Positions 11,828-22,255 of a stretch of DNA of 34,201 nt are shown here, piece by piece. The notes beneath the pieces were generated by a model. That model made no database searches. It was not told the DNA's origin and saw nothing but the letters and a program-made list of their open reading frames with translations. The first letter of the stretch is position 1, and every line of letters starts with the position of its first letter. Both the position numbers and the translations under genes were made by a program. The stretch comes from Roridomyces roridus (lineage: Eukaryota; Basidiomycota; Agaricomycetes; Agaricales; Mycenaceae). The stretch covers positions 1 to 34,201 of the forward strand of contig JARKIF010000282.1 in NCBI GenBank assembly GCA_029378245.1, read 5' to 3'.

Positions 11828-14800
11828 TCAACCTACACCTGTTCTCAAGGGCAGAATACCCACTAAAACCCCCCTAATTTTAATCCAGTCATCCGGCAAT
11901 GAATCTTCTTCCAGCAGAATTCCGCTCCAGGTGTTTAGGACCACCTGTTTATCAAAACTCATTTTTCCGAACTTCCTCTTGTCTGTAAGGATCCTATCTC
12001 TTTTCAATGCTCCATTTATCATTGTCAGCCAGCGGTTGTGCACTTCAGACTCGCCTACTACCTTGTGTGGGTTTCGTATGACCCGATCTACTCTAAGGTT
12101 CCAAATTAGATGCCATGCAGTTGATACCAGAATGCTGAAGAGGCGGTCTTTTTGGGGCATTGGTTTTCCATTTGTCTTGAACCTTGTCAAGTTGTTACCC
12201 AGGATTAGCCCCCAGGTCATTTGCGGCCAATCATTGTACTTCATGTTCCATAGTTGCTTTGTGAGCCTCCATACTTTGCCTGTCTCTGGGGCTTGGCATT
12301 CTACTGCAATGTGTTCAAGGGTCTCAGGAGTTTTGCACGTTGGGCATATTCCTCGAATTTCAGCACCCGGGATGTGGTCCCAGAATTCTCCTACTCTGAA
12401 TGTGTTGTGGATACACTTCCATAGGAAGTCTCGGGTTTTTATTGGAAATTTATTGTCCCGCACTGACTTCCAGATTGTCTCGTCAGAGGGGCTGTATTTA
12501 AAGATTTCGTCTATAGTGGCTCTTACTCTCTCAATGTTTATGAAGGTTGTCTTTCGGTCTGGTTTGCTATACCTCATTTTCAGGATTTTTGTGAATACCG
12601 TTTGCGAGCCATGCTGAAGTTGCATGCCAGGATTATTGAACATGATAGCAGATGCCGTGTCAATTTCAATTTCTTCAAAGTCTTCACCATGGAGTGTAGT
12701 TGCCAAATTCTGTTCAGTCTGTTTGAATTGCACCCTATGTGTACGTTCACGCAAGGCAGCTATAGCTGCTTTAATTACAGGGAAGGCAGGATTGGTCATA
12801 AGATTTTCATACTTGATTTGATTCTTTACTAGGACTTCGGGAAGCACTTTGGAACGAGTGCAGATTAGCAGTTCAGAATTTTGCTCAGTCCGTTGGAGGG
12901 CAATAAGCAGGCCTGCAAGCCAGGCTGTATTAGAGTTGAGGGCTATGCTTGTGTCACTAAAGGTAACATTAAACCTCTCATTCGAATTGGGTGCTTGTGC
13001 CAGGAGTCCCAGGACACTTGATCTTATTCCAACTTCAATTTTTGGATTGTGGCCCCCTGCATTCAGGACCTTTGCATATATGTGGATTTCTCTCTTCACT
13101 ACTTGGGCATCAGGGCAGAACTTTCTCTTAGCTGCAATTCTCTTTGAAATGTTTTCATCTGTGAAGATACGGCACCCACTTGCAACATCTTTCAGGTAAA
13201 ATTCAGGGTCAAAGGTGAAAATTTTGTTTACTGAAACTTCTGCCTGGTTTGCCTCCTTGATTTCATCTGTCAGCTTTATTTCATCCTCTTCTCCTGGCTT
13301 GTCAAAAACAGGACTCCATTTAGGAGTTAGACTAAACACAAGCATTTTCGCAGTTTTTATACATGCCCCTGGCTCAAGGCACCTTAGTTCATTTCGATCA
13401 TGCTTACAGTCACTACATGCACAGTTTTTTCTCCCTGAACCATCATTATTGGTAAGGTGTCTAGTGTTTGAATTCTCCCTATTTGCAATTAGAAGTGCAT
13501 CTTCAACTAGTTTGACTCCATGGTTTTCTCTCAAACATGGTGCAGATTCTCTCCTTAAGGCCTTCTTATGGAGCGCTGGGTCAGCACCGACATGGTCCCA
13601 GATGGGCATTTTCAACTGGACCTCTTCTTCGATTGCAAGGCCATTGTAGATGAATCCGTGCTTTCTTGCGGATTTGATCATTCTTTTTATCTCATGTGGT
13701 AGTTTTGTCTGTTTAGAAATCGGGAGGTGAATATTCTGGAGAAAAATGTTGACCGCCATTCCTTCTGGCTTATGAATGTAGCTATCTTCCAAGACTCTGA
13801 TTATAAGCTGGTCAACAAGGAAGCACCACATTGGTCTATCTTCTCCTTGCGTCATGTAGACTTTAAGATTCCATAGGTCAATTGCTTCATTTCGGGTTTT
13901 AATATCCAAGATATCACGTCCACCATGTGCAATTGGCAGGCGCATGGTATCATGTCCCACTCGAGCCTTTTCTCCTTCCCAAATAAAAGCATGCAGCTTG
14001 CGCTCGAGTGTGTCTTCAATTTCATCTGGCATACTTTGGCTTCTTGTTAGATATTGTGTGCGCCCACCAAAATGCATGTTGGTGACATGACGCTTCCCTT
14101 CTAGCCCGGGGCTTGTACGCATCCATCTTGCCACATCGCCATCTATTTTCTCCAGTATTGACGGCCACGGGGTCATGTAACTAATTTTATTTCCCAGGAA
14201 TGCTCCTAGCATTCTGAAACTCTGGCCATCACCAAGAATTAGAATTTTTTCATCAATGAACCCAGAGTCTGGGTCTTCATTTAGCTTGCGTTGAAGAATT
14301 ACCTTGGCCCGGTACTCAGCGCTTCCAAAGGGGACTACCACTGTTTTTGCTTCATTGAATTTTGCACCTGAGGACATTTTCCAAAGATTGAGTATACTCC
14401 ACAGCTCACTCCAGGAGTCTGAATGTAATAGGTATATTGTTGTGTCGTCTGCAAACAGTGACATTAGAAGTCTCCGGTCAATACCGGGGATTTGGATTCC
14501 CTGGAGACTTGACGCCCTTATAAGGCATGCAAGTGGCTCAATTGCTAAGTTGAATAGTAGGCAAGACAGTGGGTCTCCTTGTCTCACACCTCTTGTAACA
14601 GTGTAGGGGGTACTCAGTTCACCGTTGATCATTACCGTAGTTTTTGCTCCAGAGTATAGGTTCATGACCGTATTTATAAAGCGGTCTGGCAGCCGCATGT
14701 GTATTAGAACAGTTCGAAGATAGTTGTGGTCAATTTTGTCATATGCTTTTTCTTGGTCCAGTGAGACTAGAATCCCTTGCTCATCAGTGGCATCCGCATA

Positions 14801-17281
14801 GTCGAGAAGGAATTTGGCTAATTTAACCTGGTCCTCAATTCTTCGGCCCTTCATGAAGCCAGCTTGGTCAGGATGTACAAGGGAACCTGCCACAGTCATC
14901 AGCCGTAAGGAGTAGATTTTGGTCATTAGTTTGTAGTCTGTATTCAGGCAGGTTATGGGGCGGTAGTTTGAAACAAATGCTTTGTCGCCTTTTTTGTATA
15001 TTGGGCACATCCATCCAAGGTGGAAAGATGATCCTTCGCTGAGCCCAAAGGTTTCTATATCACTAAAGAGCTTCTGTAGGAAGCCAATCACATTGAAAAC
15101 CTTTTTGCCATTATCGGTGCTCCGATGGTATTTCAGGTCTAACATCTTGTAGAATTCATAGGGGATGCCATCCATCCCAGCTGCCTTTCCATTATTGGAT
15201 AGTCTCAGAGCTTCACGGACACTGTCCTCAGTGAACTCGGTATCTATCTTTTTAAACTCATCTTCTGATAGGTGCACATCACACGAGTTTAATGTTACAT
15301 TTGTTGCAAAGACTTGATCATATGCATCTGGTTTGTCCTTTTCTTGTAATGATTCATGGTAGTTTCGGGCCAGTTCTGCCATTGACTTGGAGCTTGTCTC
15401 ATACTGTGCACGTGGCTCTGCCTGACTGTTTTTTCGAAACTCGAATATTGATTCTTTTGGCTTGTAGCCATGTGAAGACTTTGTCCAGTTCTTCGTTTGG
15501 AGAGATTCACCCTCAATTTGGAATTGAGCTTCACGGAGCTCCCTCTTCTTAGCTGCACGCTCATCAACTGCACTCTGAATCTTACTGTCCAGTAAGTAGG
15601 CGGACATGTTTCTCTCTTCCAGTGGGATTGTTTCATCGTGAATAATCAAGTGCAGTTGCACCTTCCATGTGTGTATCTGACGGTCTAGGTCACCTTCAAC
15701 GAAACGTGTGCAATGTTGTCCATGCTCTGTTATCATACTTTTGAGATCATGACTGATTGTCTGAATGTTCAGGTCAGATGCTCGATTTTCCTTTTCTAAG
15801 TTCTCCAGTTTCTCTTCCGCTTCGAGGCATAGTTCATTTACTTTGTCCATAAATTTATTTAAGGTTAGCAGGTAGAGTGGAAGCGCCCATCGGCCTTTTC
15901 CTTGTAGATTTTCGCGCCTGGGGCAATATTCAACAGTGACTAGTAGATGGTCGGATTTGACTGCATGTCTGTGGATACCCCAATTTCTATAATGGTGTCC
16001 CGTGCCACTAGCAATACACAGTCTGTCAAGACGTGAATACGAGAGATGAAGTTCCCCAGTTTGGGCATCAGTCCGCTTCTGGATACAGGTATAGTCTCTT
16101 TTATCTGGGAAAGTGGATCTCCATCCATCCTCTAGGCGGAGGAGATCTTTAAGTCGCTTCCACGCGTTAGGTACAGGGTCATCAATTCCGGAGTTACGGT
16201 CTCGCCCTTCTTCCACAAAATTCCAGTCACCCAGTGAGTCATTGGGTAGTGGGATGTCTTTATTCTTTGCCCAGATTTCCCATAGTTGAATCCACAACAT
16301 GGTTCGTTCTTTTTGGGTATTGGGTGCATACACATTCAATATAACCTTAGGGTCTGCTCCCTTTATAGGTACAACTATAAGAAGTGCGCGGCCAGGTATC
16401 AGCTCATATTTCACCACATTTTCAGTATCAACCAGGGCTTTGTTGAGTATGAAGGCAACCCCTGCCACAGCGTTGGGCTTCTCGGGGTCACCAGAGTTTA
16501 TAATTTTAAACCATCGATAGAAGATTTCCTGAAATTTCTCCGCAGCCTCATGGTCCATATGCGACTCTTGAATCCCTAGGACTGCCAATTTATGCTCATC
16601 AATTGTGCTCTTGACATCTCGGAATTTATGCCGACTGTCATCCATAGATCTGGACACTTCTCGCCCTGCTAAGTTCAGGCTTCCCAATTTTAGTGCCGAG
16701 CGAACAAACTTGTCAGTTTTTACATTATGCGGGGGTTTATTCTTCCGCCGAATTTCTGCATTAATCGACTCCCAGTCGTAGACCATAATGTCGTCTTGTG
16801 AATCTTGTATCTGCCCAGTGGGCCTATTTGAATTTCGATTTGGAGGTTCTTCAGAGTCTGAGACCTCACTGATTGCACGCTTCTTCCCTCTGGGTCGGGC
16901 ATCGACCGCCACTCCACTTTCAACACTCGACACAGAAGAAGATGATGAACCACTTGCGTTTGCGGCATTATGGCCATCACTCTCCCCAACTGGAGACAGC
17001 CATGGAGAGTGACTTGATGTTACCACATTCGCCAGGGTTCGTGGTGTGAGCTCTTCACTTGTCTCTGCGGTAGCCAGAGCCACCGAACTACCACAGGCAG
17101 GGTCGTGCAAAGGTAAGTCAGGGCTAGGCCCCGTATCACCCCAACTCTTGCTGTGGGAGCACTGCTCCGGACTCACGAGCCGCAAGCACTCGCGTGAGGG
17201 CTGTACCACGTCCCCAAAACCCTCCCGTGCACCAGGAGGGCCCTTGGTACGAAAATCGGTTTCGTTTGGTTGTGTCTGCAT
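11828..17281 (-). CDS. LINE polyprotein: endonuclease, reverse transcriptase, RNase H-like, zf-RVT
   Basis: A single 1817-residue ORF. The N-terminus is low-complexity with a basic patch (PRGKKR, 130-135) that could be a nuclear signal. An EEP-type endonuclease spans about 195-455, with N203, E239, NVYAPN (316-321), GDWN (351-354) and SDH (443-445). The reverse transcriptase spans about 695-1010, with DQEKAYD (842-848), RGVRQGDPLS (897-906) and FADD (943-946). A Cys/His cluster sits at 1287-1307. An RNase H-like region at about 1395-1525 keeps the fold pattern but lacks the acidic residues: K1404, W1454 and R1476 stand where Asp, Glu and Asp are expected. A zinc-binding RT domain follows (CPTC..H..EC, 1646-1661). 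The protein should nick DNA and copy its own RNA at the target site. Start chosen as the first in-frame ATG; it lies about 890 bp inside the element. Confidence 0.93.
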   Translation of the reverse strand: MQTQPNETDFRTKGPPGAREGFGDVVQPSRECLRLVSPEQCSHSKSWGDTGPSPDLPLHDPACGSSVALATAETSEELTPRTLANVVTSSHSPWLSPVGESDGHNAANASGSSSSSVSSVESGVAVDARPRGKKRAISEVSDSEEPPNRNSNRPTGQIQDSQDDIMVYDWESINAEIRRKNKPPHNVKTDKFVRSALKLGSLNLAGREVSRSMDDSRHKFRDVKSTIDEHKLAVLGIQESHMDHEAAEKFQEIFYRWFKIINSGDPEKPNAVAGVAFILNKALVDTENVVKYELIPGRALLIVVPIKGADPKVILNVYAPNTQKERTMLWIQLWEIWAKNKDIPLPNDSLGDWNFVEEGRDRNSGIDDPVPNAWKRLKDLLRLEDGWRSTFPDKRDYTCIQKRTDAQTGELHLSYSRLDRLCIASGTGHHYRNWGIHRHAVKSDHLLVTVEYCPRRENLQGKGRWALPLYLLTLNKFMDKVNELCLEAEEKLENLEKENRASDLNIQTISHDLKSMITEHGQHCTRFVEGDLDRQIHTWKVQLHLIIHDETIPLEERNMSAYLLDSKIQSAVDERAAKKRELREAQFQIEGESLQTKNWTKSSHGYKPKESIFEFRKNSQAEPRAQYETSSKSMAELARNYHESLQEKDKPDAYDQVFATNVTLNSCDVHLSEDEFKKIDTEFTEDSVREALRLSNNGKAAGMDGIPYEFYKMLDLKYHRSTDNGKKVFNVIGFLQKLFSDIETFGLSEGSSFHLGWMCPIYKKGDKAFVSNYRPITCLNTDYKLMTKIYSLRLMTVAGSLVHPDQAGFMKGRRIEDQVKLAKFLLDYADATDEQGILVSLDQEKAYDKIDHNYLRTVLIHMRLPDRFINTVMNLYSGAKTTVMINGELSTPYTVTRGVRQGDPLSCLLFNLAIEPLACLIRASSLQGIQIPGIDRRLLMSLFADDTTIYLLHSDSWSELWSILNLWKMSSGAKFNEAKTVVVPFGSAEYRAKVILQRKLNEDPDSGFIDEKILILGDGQSFRMLGAFLGNKISYMTPWPSILEKIDGDVARWMRTSPGLEGKRHVTNMHFGGRTQYLTRSQSMPDEIEDTLERKLHAFIWEGEKARVGHDTMRLPIAHGGRDILDIKTRNEAIDLWNLKVYMTQGEDRPMWCFLVDQLIIRVLEDSYIHKPEGMAVNIFLQNIHLPISKQTKLPHEIKRMIKSARKHGFIYNGLAIEEEVQLKMPIWDHVGADPALHKKALRRESAPCLRENHGVKLVEDALLIANRENSNTRHLTNNDGSGRKNCACSDCKHDRNELRCLEPGACIKTAKMLVFSLTPKWSPVFDKPGEEDEIKLTDEIKEANQAEVSVNKIFTFDPEFYLKDVASGCRIFTDENISKRIAAKRKFCPDAQVVKREIHIYAKVLNAGGHNPKIEVGIRSSVLGLLAQAPNSNERFNVTFSDTSIALNSNTAWLAGLLIALQRTEQNSELLICTRSKVLPEVLVKNQIKYENLMTNPAFPVIKAAIAALRERTHRVQFKQTEQNLATTLHGEDFEEIEIDTASAIMFNNPGMQLQHGSQTVFTKILKMRYSKPDRKTTFINIERVRATIDEIFKYSPSDETIWKSVRDNKFPIKTRDFLWKCIHNTFRVGEFWDHIPGAEIRGICPTCKTPETLEHIAVECQAPETGKVWRLTKQLWNMKYNDWPQMTWGLILGNNLTRFKTNGKPMPQKDRLFSILVSTAWHLIWNLRVDRVIRNPHKVVGESEVHNRWLTMINGALKRDRILTDKRKFGKMSFDKQVVLNTWSGILLEEDSLPDDWIKIRGVLVGILPLRTGVG

Positions 17282-18174
17282 ATTTGGTGGGTGCGATTTA
17301 GGACCGCCGTCCGGGTGCGGCTCTTGTCAGTGTTGACAATGCTGCACAATTGCTTGGTTCTTTCACAGATATGGCAGGGGTAGAAGAGTTAAATGCAGCA
17401 AATCCCCTTCAAACCGTGTATTTTTATTGGAATCAACTGGGTGCCTGCATAATGGATCTTGAAATCAAAGCTACCCATAGTCGGACCACTCTCCAAACTC
17501 GGAAGAACAAAATCTAGATATATAAATTTAAAGTAGACATTACAAATAAACTCTCGTGTCTACGGGACTAAGCCGCCTCGCAGGTCACGTGATTTGATCC
17601 GGCCATCGGGATGCCAAGCCGCATCCGGTGAGAATGGAAGGGGAGGGAAGTGGGAGGTGTGGATGGGTGGCCATAGGGTTTATCCGCAGAGAAGATGAAT
17701 GTTTGGAGGGCTCACCGGGCTGAATGGAGGGAGTGATCAAGCATGTAACGAGCGGCGGACCGCGGTAGTCGTGGGGTACACATGGTCCGTGCGTGGATAC
17801 TGATGGTTATCGATAAGGGTCGTCGACGTGGCATTTCAATCCGGGTCCCGGGTCCGTCGTTGGGGCGGGGTCGTAGAGGTAGGGGGGGTGGGAGAGTAGG
17901 GGCCAAAGGCCATTGTGCCGAGCACAGAGATATAATATATCATATAATTGGGCATGAAAGCCAGGGCATATATCGCCCACGAGCGTAGCGAGCGCTCGTT
18001 GCCAACATGGCTTTGGCACGACACAGGGTGGGGGCTCCCGCATGGTGTCGGCCTGGCTACTTCCTCGCCGCGAGGAAGAGCTCTCCATTGACTTTGGGCC
18101 ACTCATACTCGCTACCGACGCCGACAACGAGTCTGCGCGGCAATGATCATGGTGGTCCGGATCAAGGAGTCCCT
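17282..18174 (-). other. 5' leader of the LINE
   Basis: No supported coding sequence. The stretch lies between the ORF start and the right-hand target-site duplication, so it is inferred to be the element's 5'UTR and internal promoter. It includes an AT-rich patch with GATATATAAATTTAAAG near 17516 and G-rich tracts near 17640 and 17880. If the 14-bp duplication is a coincidence, part of this could be host sequence. Confidence 0.6.
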
Positions 18175-18188
18175 CAATCATCCACATA

Positions 18189-19925
18189 TTCTCATGTCAA
18201 TCAATGTCATTTCTGGGTGTGATTTGAGGCCGACAGCCTGCTGCGCAGATATTTAGAAGAACAGTCTGAGAGCTCCTCCTTTCTCCTCCTTTCTCTCTTT
18301 CCTTTTTTGGGGATTTTTTCTTATTTTTTCACCCCAAACACAAACACCGCCACCGTGCCGTCCGATGTTCCATCTACAACCGGGGGAAGCTGTTTGGCGG
18401 AGGATCATACTTAGATCTGTGAGGCTCACACAGCTGTCAGACCATGGAGGCGCCGTGGCACGGCCCATCAGGAAAAGCCTCCCGCGCAATTTGTTGAAAC
18501 TTTTTGAAATAGTTTCAACTAATTGCTGGAATTTCCTACCCTTTCAAAGATGTTACACATTATCTTCTTGACGAAAACTTTATGCAATACTTTCTTACAA
18601 TTTTCCATGGGTTACAGCAGAATAGCGGTGACTTTTCCTCATTCCAGTGGACTCAAGACTCATTATAGACCAGCAAGGTAAAGGAAGACAAGCTGCATTC
18701 AAGGCTACATAATGATACATGTGTACTATACTGACAACATTGAGTCCTCACACCTTGGTCCATGATAAAGTACACAGCAAAATCTGCCAACGGAAGCGCG
18801 TGAGCAATATAAAAACAACGGCGGCGGAGGTTACACACCAGCGGGGCGCGGAGAAGCAGGTGTTGGAAGGATGGCAAGCGGCCGCAGGGTAACGGCTGTT
18901 GAGATGGTTAGCCGAATAGCCCATGCGGAGCAGTGATGGACGTACGTATGATGCTGCCGTTGTCAAGGCGAGAGGCCGCTGCACTCGGGCGTCGAGAGAC
19001 TCGGACATGAAGAGCTGGTTGGAATGGAGGGCGACGAAAGGAGAGGGAGAATGAGTAGGTCTCTGGGGGGGAGTGGCATGCATGCATGCATGCGAGTCAG
19101 CCAACGGACTCGGGCAGAAAACATGGTACGCACCGAGATTCTTGATCAAGCCGGGGCACAGGAGGGTATAGGAAGGATGAGAGCAAGGGAGAGAGTACGG
19201 GGATTCACGGGACTCGAGACAAGCAGAAGGGGAGGAGGGAGAGAGAAGGGTCTTGAAGGGAGAACATAGCGGGAGGAGACAAGAGGCGAGCGTGTGATCT
19301 CCGCAGGTATTTATGTCACCCTCGGATCATCCATCAACATGCACACGTTTCCACCTCGACCACCGTCGGAACAAGCGGATGCGGTAAGCAAGCGGCTCGG
19401 CAATGGACTTGGAGATATCTTCGACCGTTGCATGACGGGCCCCGGCCTAGGTTTCAAAAACTTTCAAAAGCTTTCAACATTCCGCGAACATCTCGGGGTC
19501 GATGGCTGCTCAGCAGATGATTGTGCAGAAATGACTGTTGTGTATTCTGTAATCAGTTTTCTGTGTCCGACAACCCAATTACAACTTGAACCCACCAGGT
19601 TCCCGCTTTCATGAAATGTGAACTTTGCCGGAACATTACCAAAAAGTTTGAAAAACTTTCAAGAATTATCTGCTCGAGAAAAAAAGTTTCAAAAGGTTTC
19701 ATCAAATTCTCAGGGAGGTTTTCCCTGATGCCGTTGAGAGGCCAGGTGAAGAGGCCAAGTGGTAGGCACAGCTACCCGCTGGGGGTAGGCAGAGGGTAGG
19801 CAGAGGGTCGACACAGCGAGGCACAGTTTGCATTTTTCTGACCTGGGCACAGCAAAAATGGTGTGCCTAAGGCGCTAGGCAGATGTCGGCACTGCAAGGC
19901 ACACACAGCCTTGCCTACACGGTCG
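18189..19925. other. Gene-poor stretch with a large inverted repeat
   Basis: A weak minus-strand candidate between about 19120 and 18720 starts MFSARVRWLTR and has plausible donors and acceptors, but no recognisable family, so no gene is called. A run of ATGC repeats lies at 19078-19092. Near 19780-19808 the phrase GGGTAGGCAGA is repeated in tandem just upstream of the MARVEL-like gene. The inverted repeat is listed separately. Confidence 0.4.
18461..19734. repeat. Inverted-repeat-bounded segment of about 1.27 kb, possible old DNA transposon
   Basis: The left arm (about 18461-18510) and the right arm (about 19686-19734, reverse-complemented) share CATCAGG, AAAACCTCCC and AATTTGATGAAACC-type blocks in the same order, roughly 80 percent alike by eye over about 48 bases. 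The left arm runs into a local hairpin, GTTGAAAC to GTTTCAAC (18492-18518). Further TTTCAAAA-like blocks sit at 19452-19480 and 19645-19700. No transposase is seen and no clean target-site duplication was found. Confidence 0.45.
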
Positions 19926-19952
19926 AAGTATAAGAACATGTTCCGACCGCCC
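19926..19952 (+). promoter_or_regulatory. Shared TATA/palindrome promoter block of the MARVEL-like genes, copy 1
   Basis: AGTATAAGAACATGTTCCG lies about 50 bp before the start codon at 19982. The identical block occurs about 50 bp before the third gene unit (24194-24220). It combines a TATA-like element with the 10-bp palindrome GAACATGTTC. The second unit (20516) lacks it. Confidence 0.55.
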
Positions 19953-19981
19953 CAGCCGCTTACTTCCCCAAATCTCTCGCG

Positions 19982-21084
19982 ATGTTCATGTTCATCCTGC
20001 GTGTAGCCCAAGCCCTCCTGGCTCTCGGAGTACTCATAGCCACCGCGTTCAGTGCGTCCCAATCGATTCTCTTTCACACAGCTCACTCAAACCCCCCGCA
20101 GTCGTACACCAATACGACCAGCCCTTCCACGGCAGCTCACCCTCCCAAGTCAACTTCCTCCTCTTCACAAGCGTATGGACGCTTGCTCTCGCACTCCCCT
20201 ACCTCGTCCTCTCCTACCGCTACGTCCCCGACGGAGCACACAAACTCGACATCATGGCAGCCGAGTTTGTCACCGTGGTGTTTTGGTTCGGCGGGTTCAT
20301 CACTCTGGCGCGGTATACCACGGATTTCTTGAGTTGCTCCCAAGCGCCGGTGTGCCAGGCGGCGCAGGCCGCGACGACTCTTGCGGCTCTTGAGTGGTGA
20401 GTTGGCGTCATCTTTGGGGCGGTTGGATTGATTGCTGATGTTGGAGACTAGGGTGCTGTTTATGATTACGATGGTACTCTCCATGGTCCATGTTTGGAGG
20501 ACAAATCTCCCCGCCATGTTCATGTTCATCCTGCATGTAGCCCAAACCCTCTTGGCTCTCGGAGTCCTCATAGCCACCGCGTTCAGTGCGTCCTAATCGA
20601 TTCTCTCTCTCACACAGTTCACTCAACTCGCCCGCAGTCGCACACCAATACGACCAGCCCTTCCCCGGAAGCTCACCCTCCCAAGTCAACTTCCTCCTCT
20701 TCACAAGCGTAGGGACGCTCACGCTCGCCCTCCCCTTCCTCGTCTTCTCCTACCGCCACGTCCCCGACGCCGCGCACAAATTCAACGGCATCATCGCAAC
20801 CGAGTTTATCACCATGGTGTTTTGGTTTGGCGGATTCATCGCTCTGGCGGTGTATACCACGCATTTCTTGAGCTGCTCGCAAGCACCGGTGTGCCAGGCG
20901 GCGCAGGCGGCGACGACCCTTGCAGCTGTCGAATGGTGAGTTGACGTCATTTTTGGGGCGGTTGGATCGATTGCTGATGTTGGAGACTAGGGTGCTGTTT
21001 ATGATTCCGGTGGTACTCTCCATGGTCCATGTTTGGAGGACACGACACAGTAACGCGCCGGAGATGCAGACTACGACTGTCTAG
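19982..21084 (+). CDS. Tandem two-unit MARVEL-like membrane protein (in-frame fusion)
   Basis: Two copies of the gene at 24246-24821 lie head to tail. Unit 1 exons are 19982-20051, 20102-20396 and 20452 onward. Its third exon runs in frame, without a stop, through AATCTCCCCGCC into the start codon of unit 2 (20516); unit 2 then has exons to 20585, 20638-20935 and 20991-21084. The full spliced frame is 891 bases, 296 residues, with eight predicted membrane helices instead of four. Each unit has the MFMFIL N-terminal helix, a NFLLFTSV helix, an EFVTVVFWFGGF-type helix, the CSQAPVCQAAQAATTLAA stretch typical of fungal MARVEL proteins and an EW-VLFMI last helix. Function of such fungal proteins is poorly known; a plasma-membrane role is inferred. 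If unit 1 terminates early by intron retention (TGA at 20398), it would make a shorter three-helix protein, so two separate gene models are also possible. Confidence 0.7.
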
Positions 21085-22255
21085 TTGTCATGAATCCTTT
21101 CTCAATTATGATGTATTATAGCGTCTTTCATATGTGTAACCATTGTCTACTGTAAATCCTGACTAAATGTTGCTCCCAACCTCGCGATTCACACCTTCGA
21201 ACCCAGCGCCGCGGAATGGTAGAGACGTTCCCGTGCGAATCGGACTCGCGTGAAAGCGCATAGCCGTGTGTCTGTTTGGTCAACATTGAATTCTGTTTCG
21301 ATGTAATGAGCCGGAAATAAGTAGTTCTCATGTACCAACGGCCTCACAGTTTGTTGGACTCAGTCTGGACTAGACCTTTAGTTAGTCTCTTTAGCTTACA
21401 ACCAGACACTATAACAATATCAACTCGTACTTTGTTGTTTTTTAACTTTTAGCCGGTAGGTCCCAACAGACTCCCAACTCCATGGCAGTAAGGGGATGCT
21501 TCATTCGACCCCCGGGGCGGAACCGTTGGCTTTGGCTTTCGGGGAGGAGTTGAGTCCCACAACTGCAAAATTGCAAAGCTTTATGTAAAACATTCAAGTT
21601 TCGTACTCACTGGGCTCTCATCTGCTCGTCGGTCCGGGAATAGGATCTTCAAAGCTGCCCTCCTTGTCGCTTCTGTCCTCCGGATGCAGCTTCACGCGTT
21701 GAAATTGTCCGTTCGATTCGGAATCCGGTGGTGAGTTCTCTTTTGTGCATCTTTTTTCCTTGTTTTTCCCGTTCACATTGGGTTTTGGTGCGGTGCTAAT
21801 GAGACCCAGACTCATTTTTTCCACAGACAGAATAAGTAGTACATGTCCAGAACATGCGCTACATACCGTCGCCGGGACCCGTGTGTTCCTAGCAAAGGTC
21901 CGTTCGATCCGGTCTCGACGTATTGGAGGTTGCCAGGTTTGCATTCCTTTTGGCCGGCAGAGCAAGGAGAAACTTCATTCGACCTCAGTTCAAAGTACAC
22001 TCTCGACGCCCAATCGCATGGGCTCAACCATCCGTGAAAAGAATTCAAGTAATCCCTCAGCTCCCATTTGCTCGTTGGTTCCGGGGATCAGATGTTCGAA
22101 GACGCAATCCTTTTTTGTACTTTTGACATTGGTTCGTGATGGTACATGTTCAGAGTTCGAACATGTTCACTCTTCACCGATTCACCGGCTGGCACCTATC
22201 CTGCGGACGCTCGAACGCCGCTCCAGCAAGTTGATAAAACCTGGTTGAGTTGATC
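21085..22255 (+). repeat. 3' flank of unit 2 with plus-strand T-arm repeats
   Basis: No gene is supported. T-arm or B-box cores occur on the plus strand at about 21707-21719 (GTCCGTTCGATTCGG) and 21899-21911 (GTCCGTTCGATCCGG), each followed by T runs (near 21750, 21816 and 22109). The segment about 21700-21915 is a diverged duplicate of 25175-25445, sharing TTTTTCCCGT, CACATTGGGTTTT and TTCGATCCGGTCTCGACGTA-like phrases. Both duplicates lie downstream of a MARVEL-like unit, so they look like parts of one larger duplicated block. Confidence 0.5.

Larger units (their letters stand above)
11631..18188 (-). mobile_element. Full-length LINE (non-LTR retrotransposon) with 14-bp TSD
   Basis: The element proper is 11645-18174 (6.53 kb), minus strand. 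Its 3' end is a 21-base poly(A) tail (T run 11645-11665). Identical 14-bp sequences CAATCATCCACATA lie at 11631-11644 and 18175-18188 and are read as the target-site duplication. The parts are a 5' leader of about 890 bp, one ORF (11828-17281) and a 3'UTR of about 160 bp shared with the truncated copy. No separate ORF1 is visible in the leader, so the element seems to use a single ORF. The intact frame and perfect duplication point to a recent insertion. Confidence 0.9.

Noticed and set aside
11664..12617. 317-codon plus-strand open frame
   Set aside because: It is antisense to the LINE ORF, recurs in the truncated LINE copy, and has no domain; a shadow of the real coding strand.
18720..19150. 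Possible minus-strand spliced gene starting MFSARVRWLTR
   Set aside because: Splice sites can be chosen in more than one frame and no resulting protein resembles a known family.
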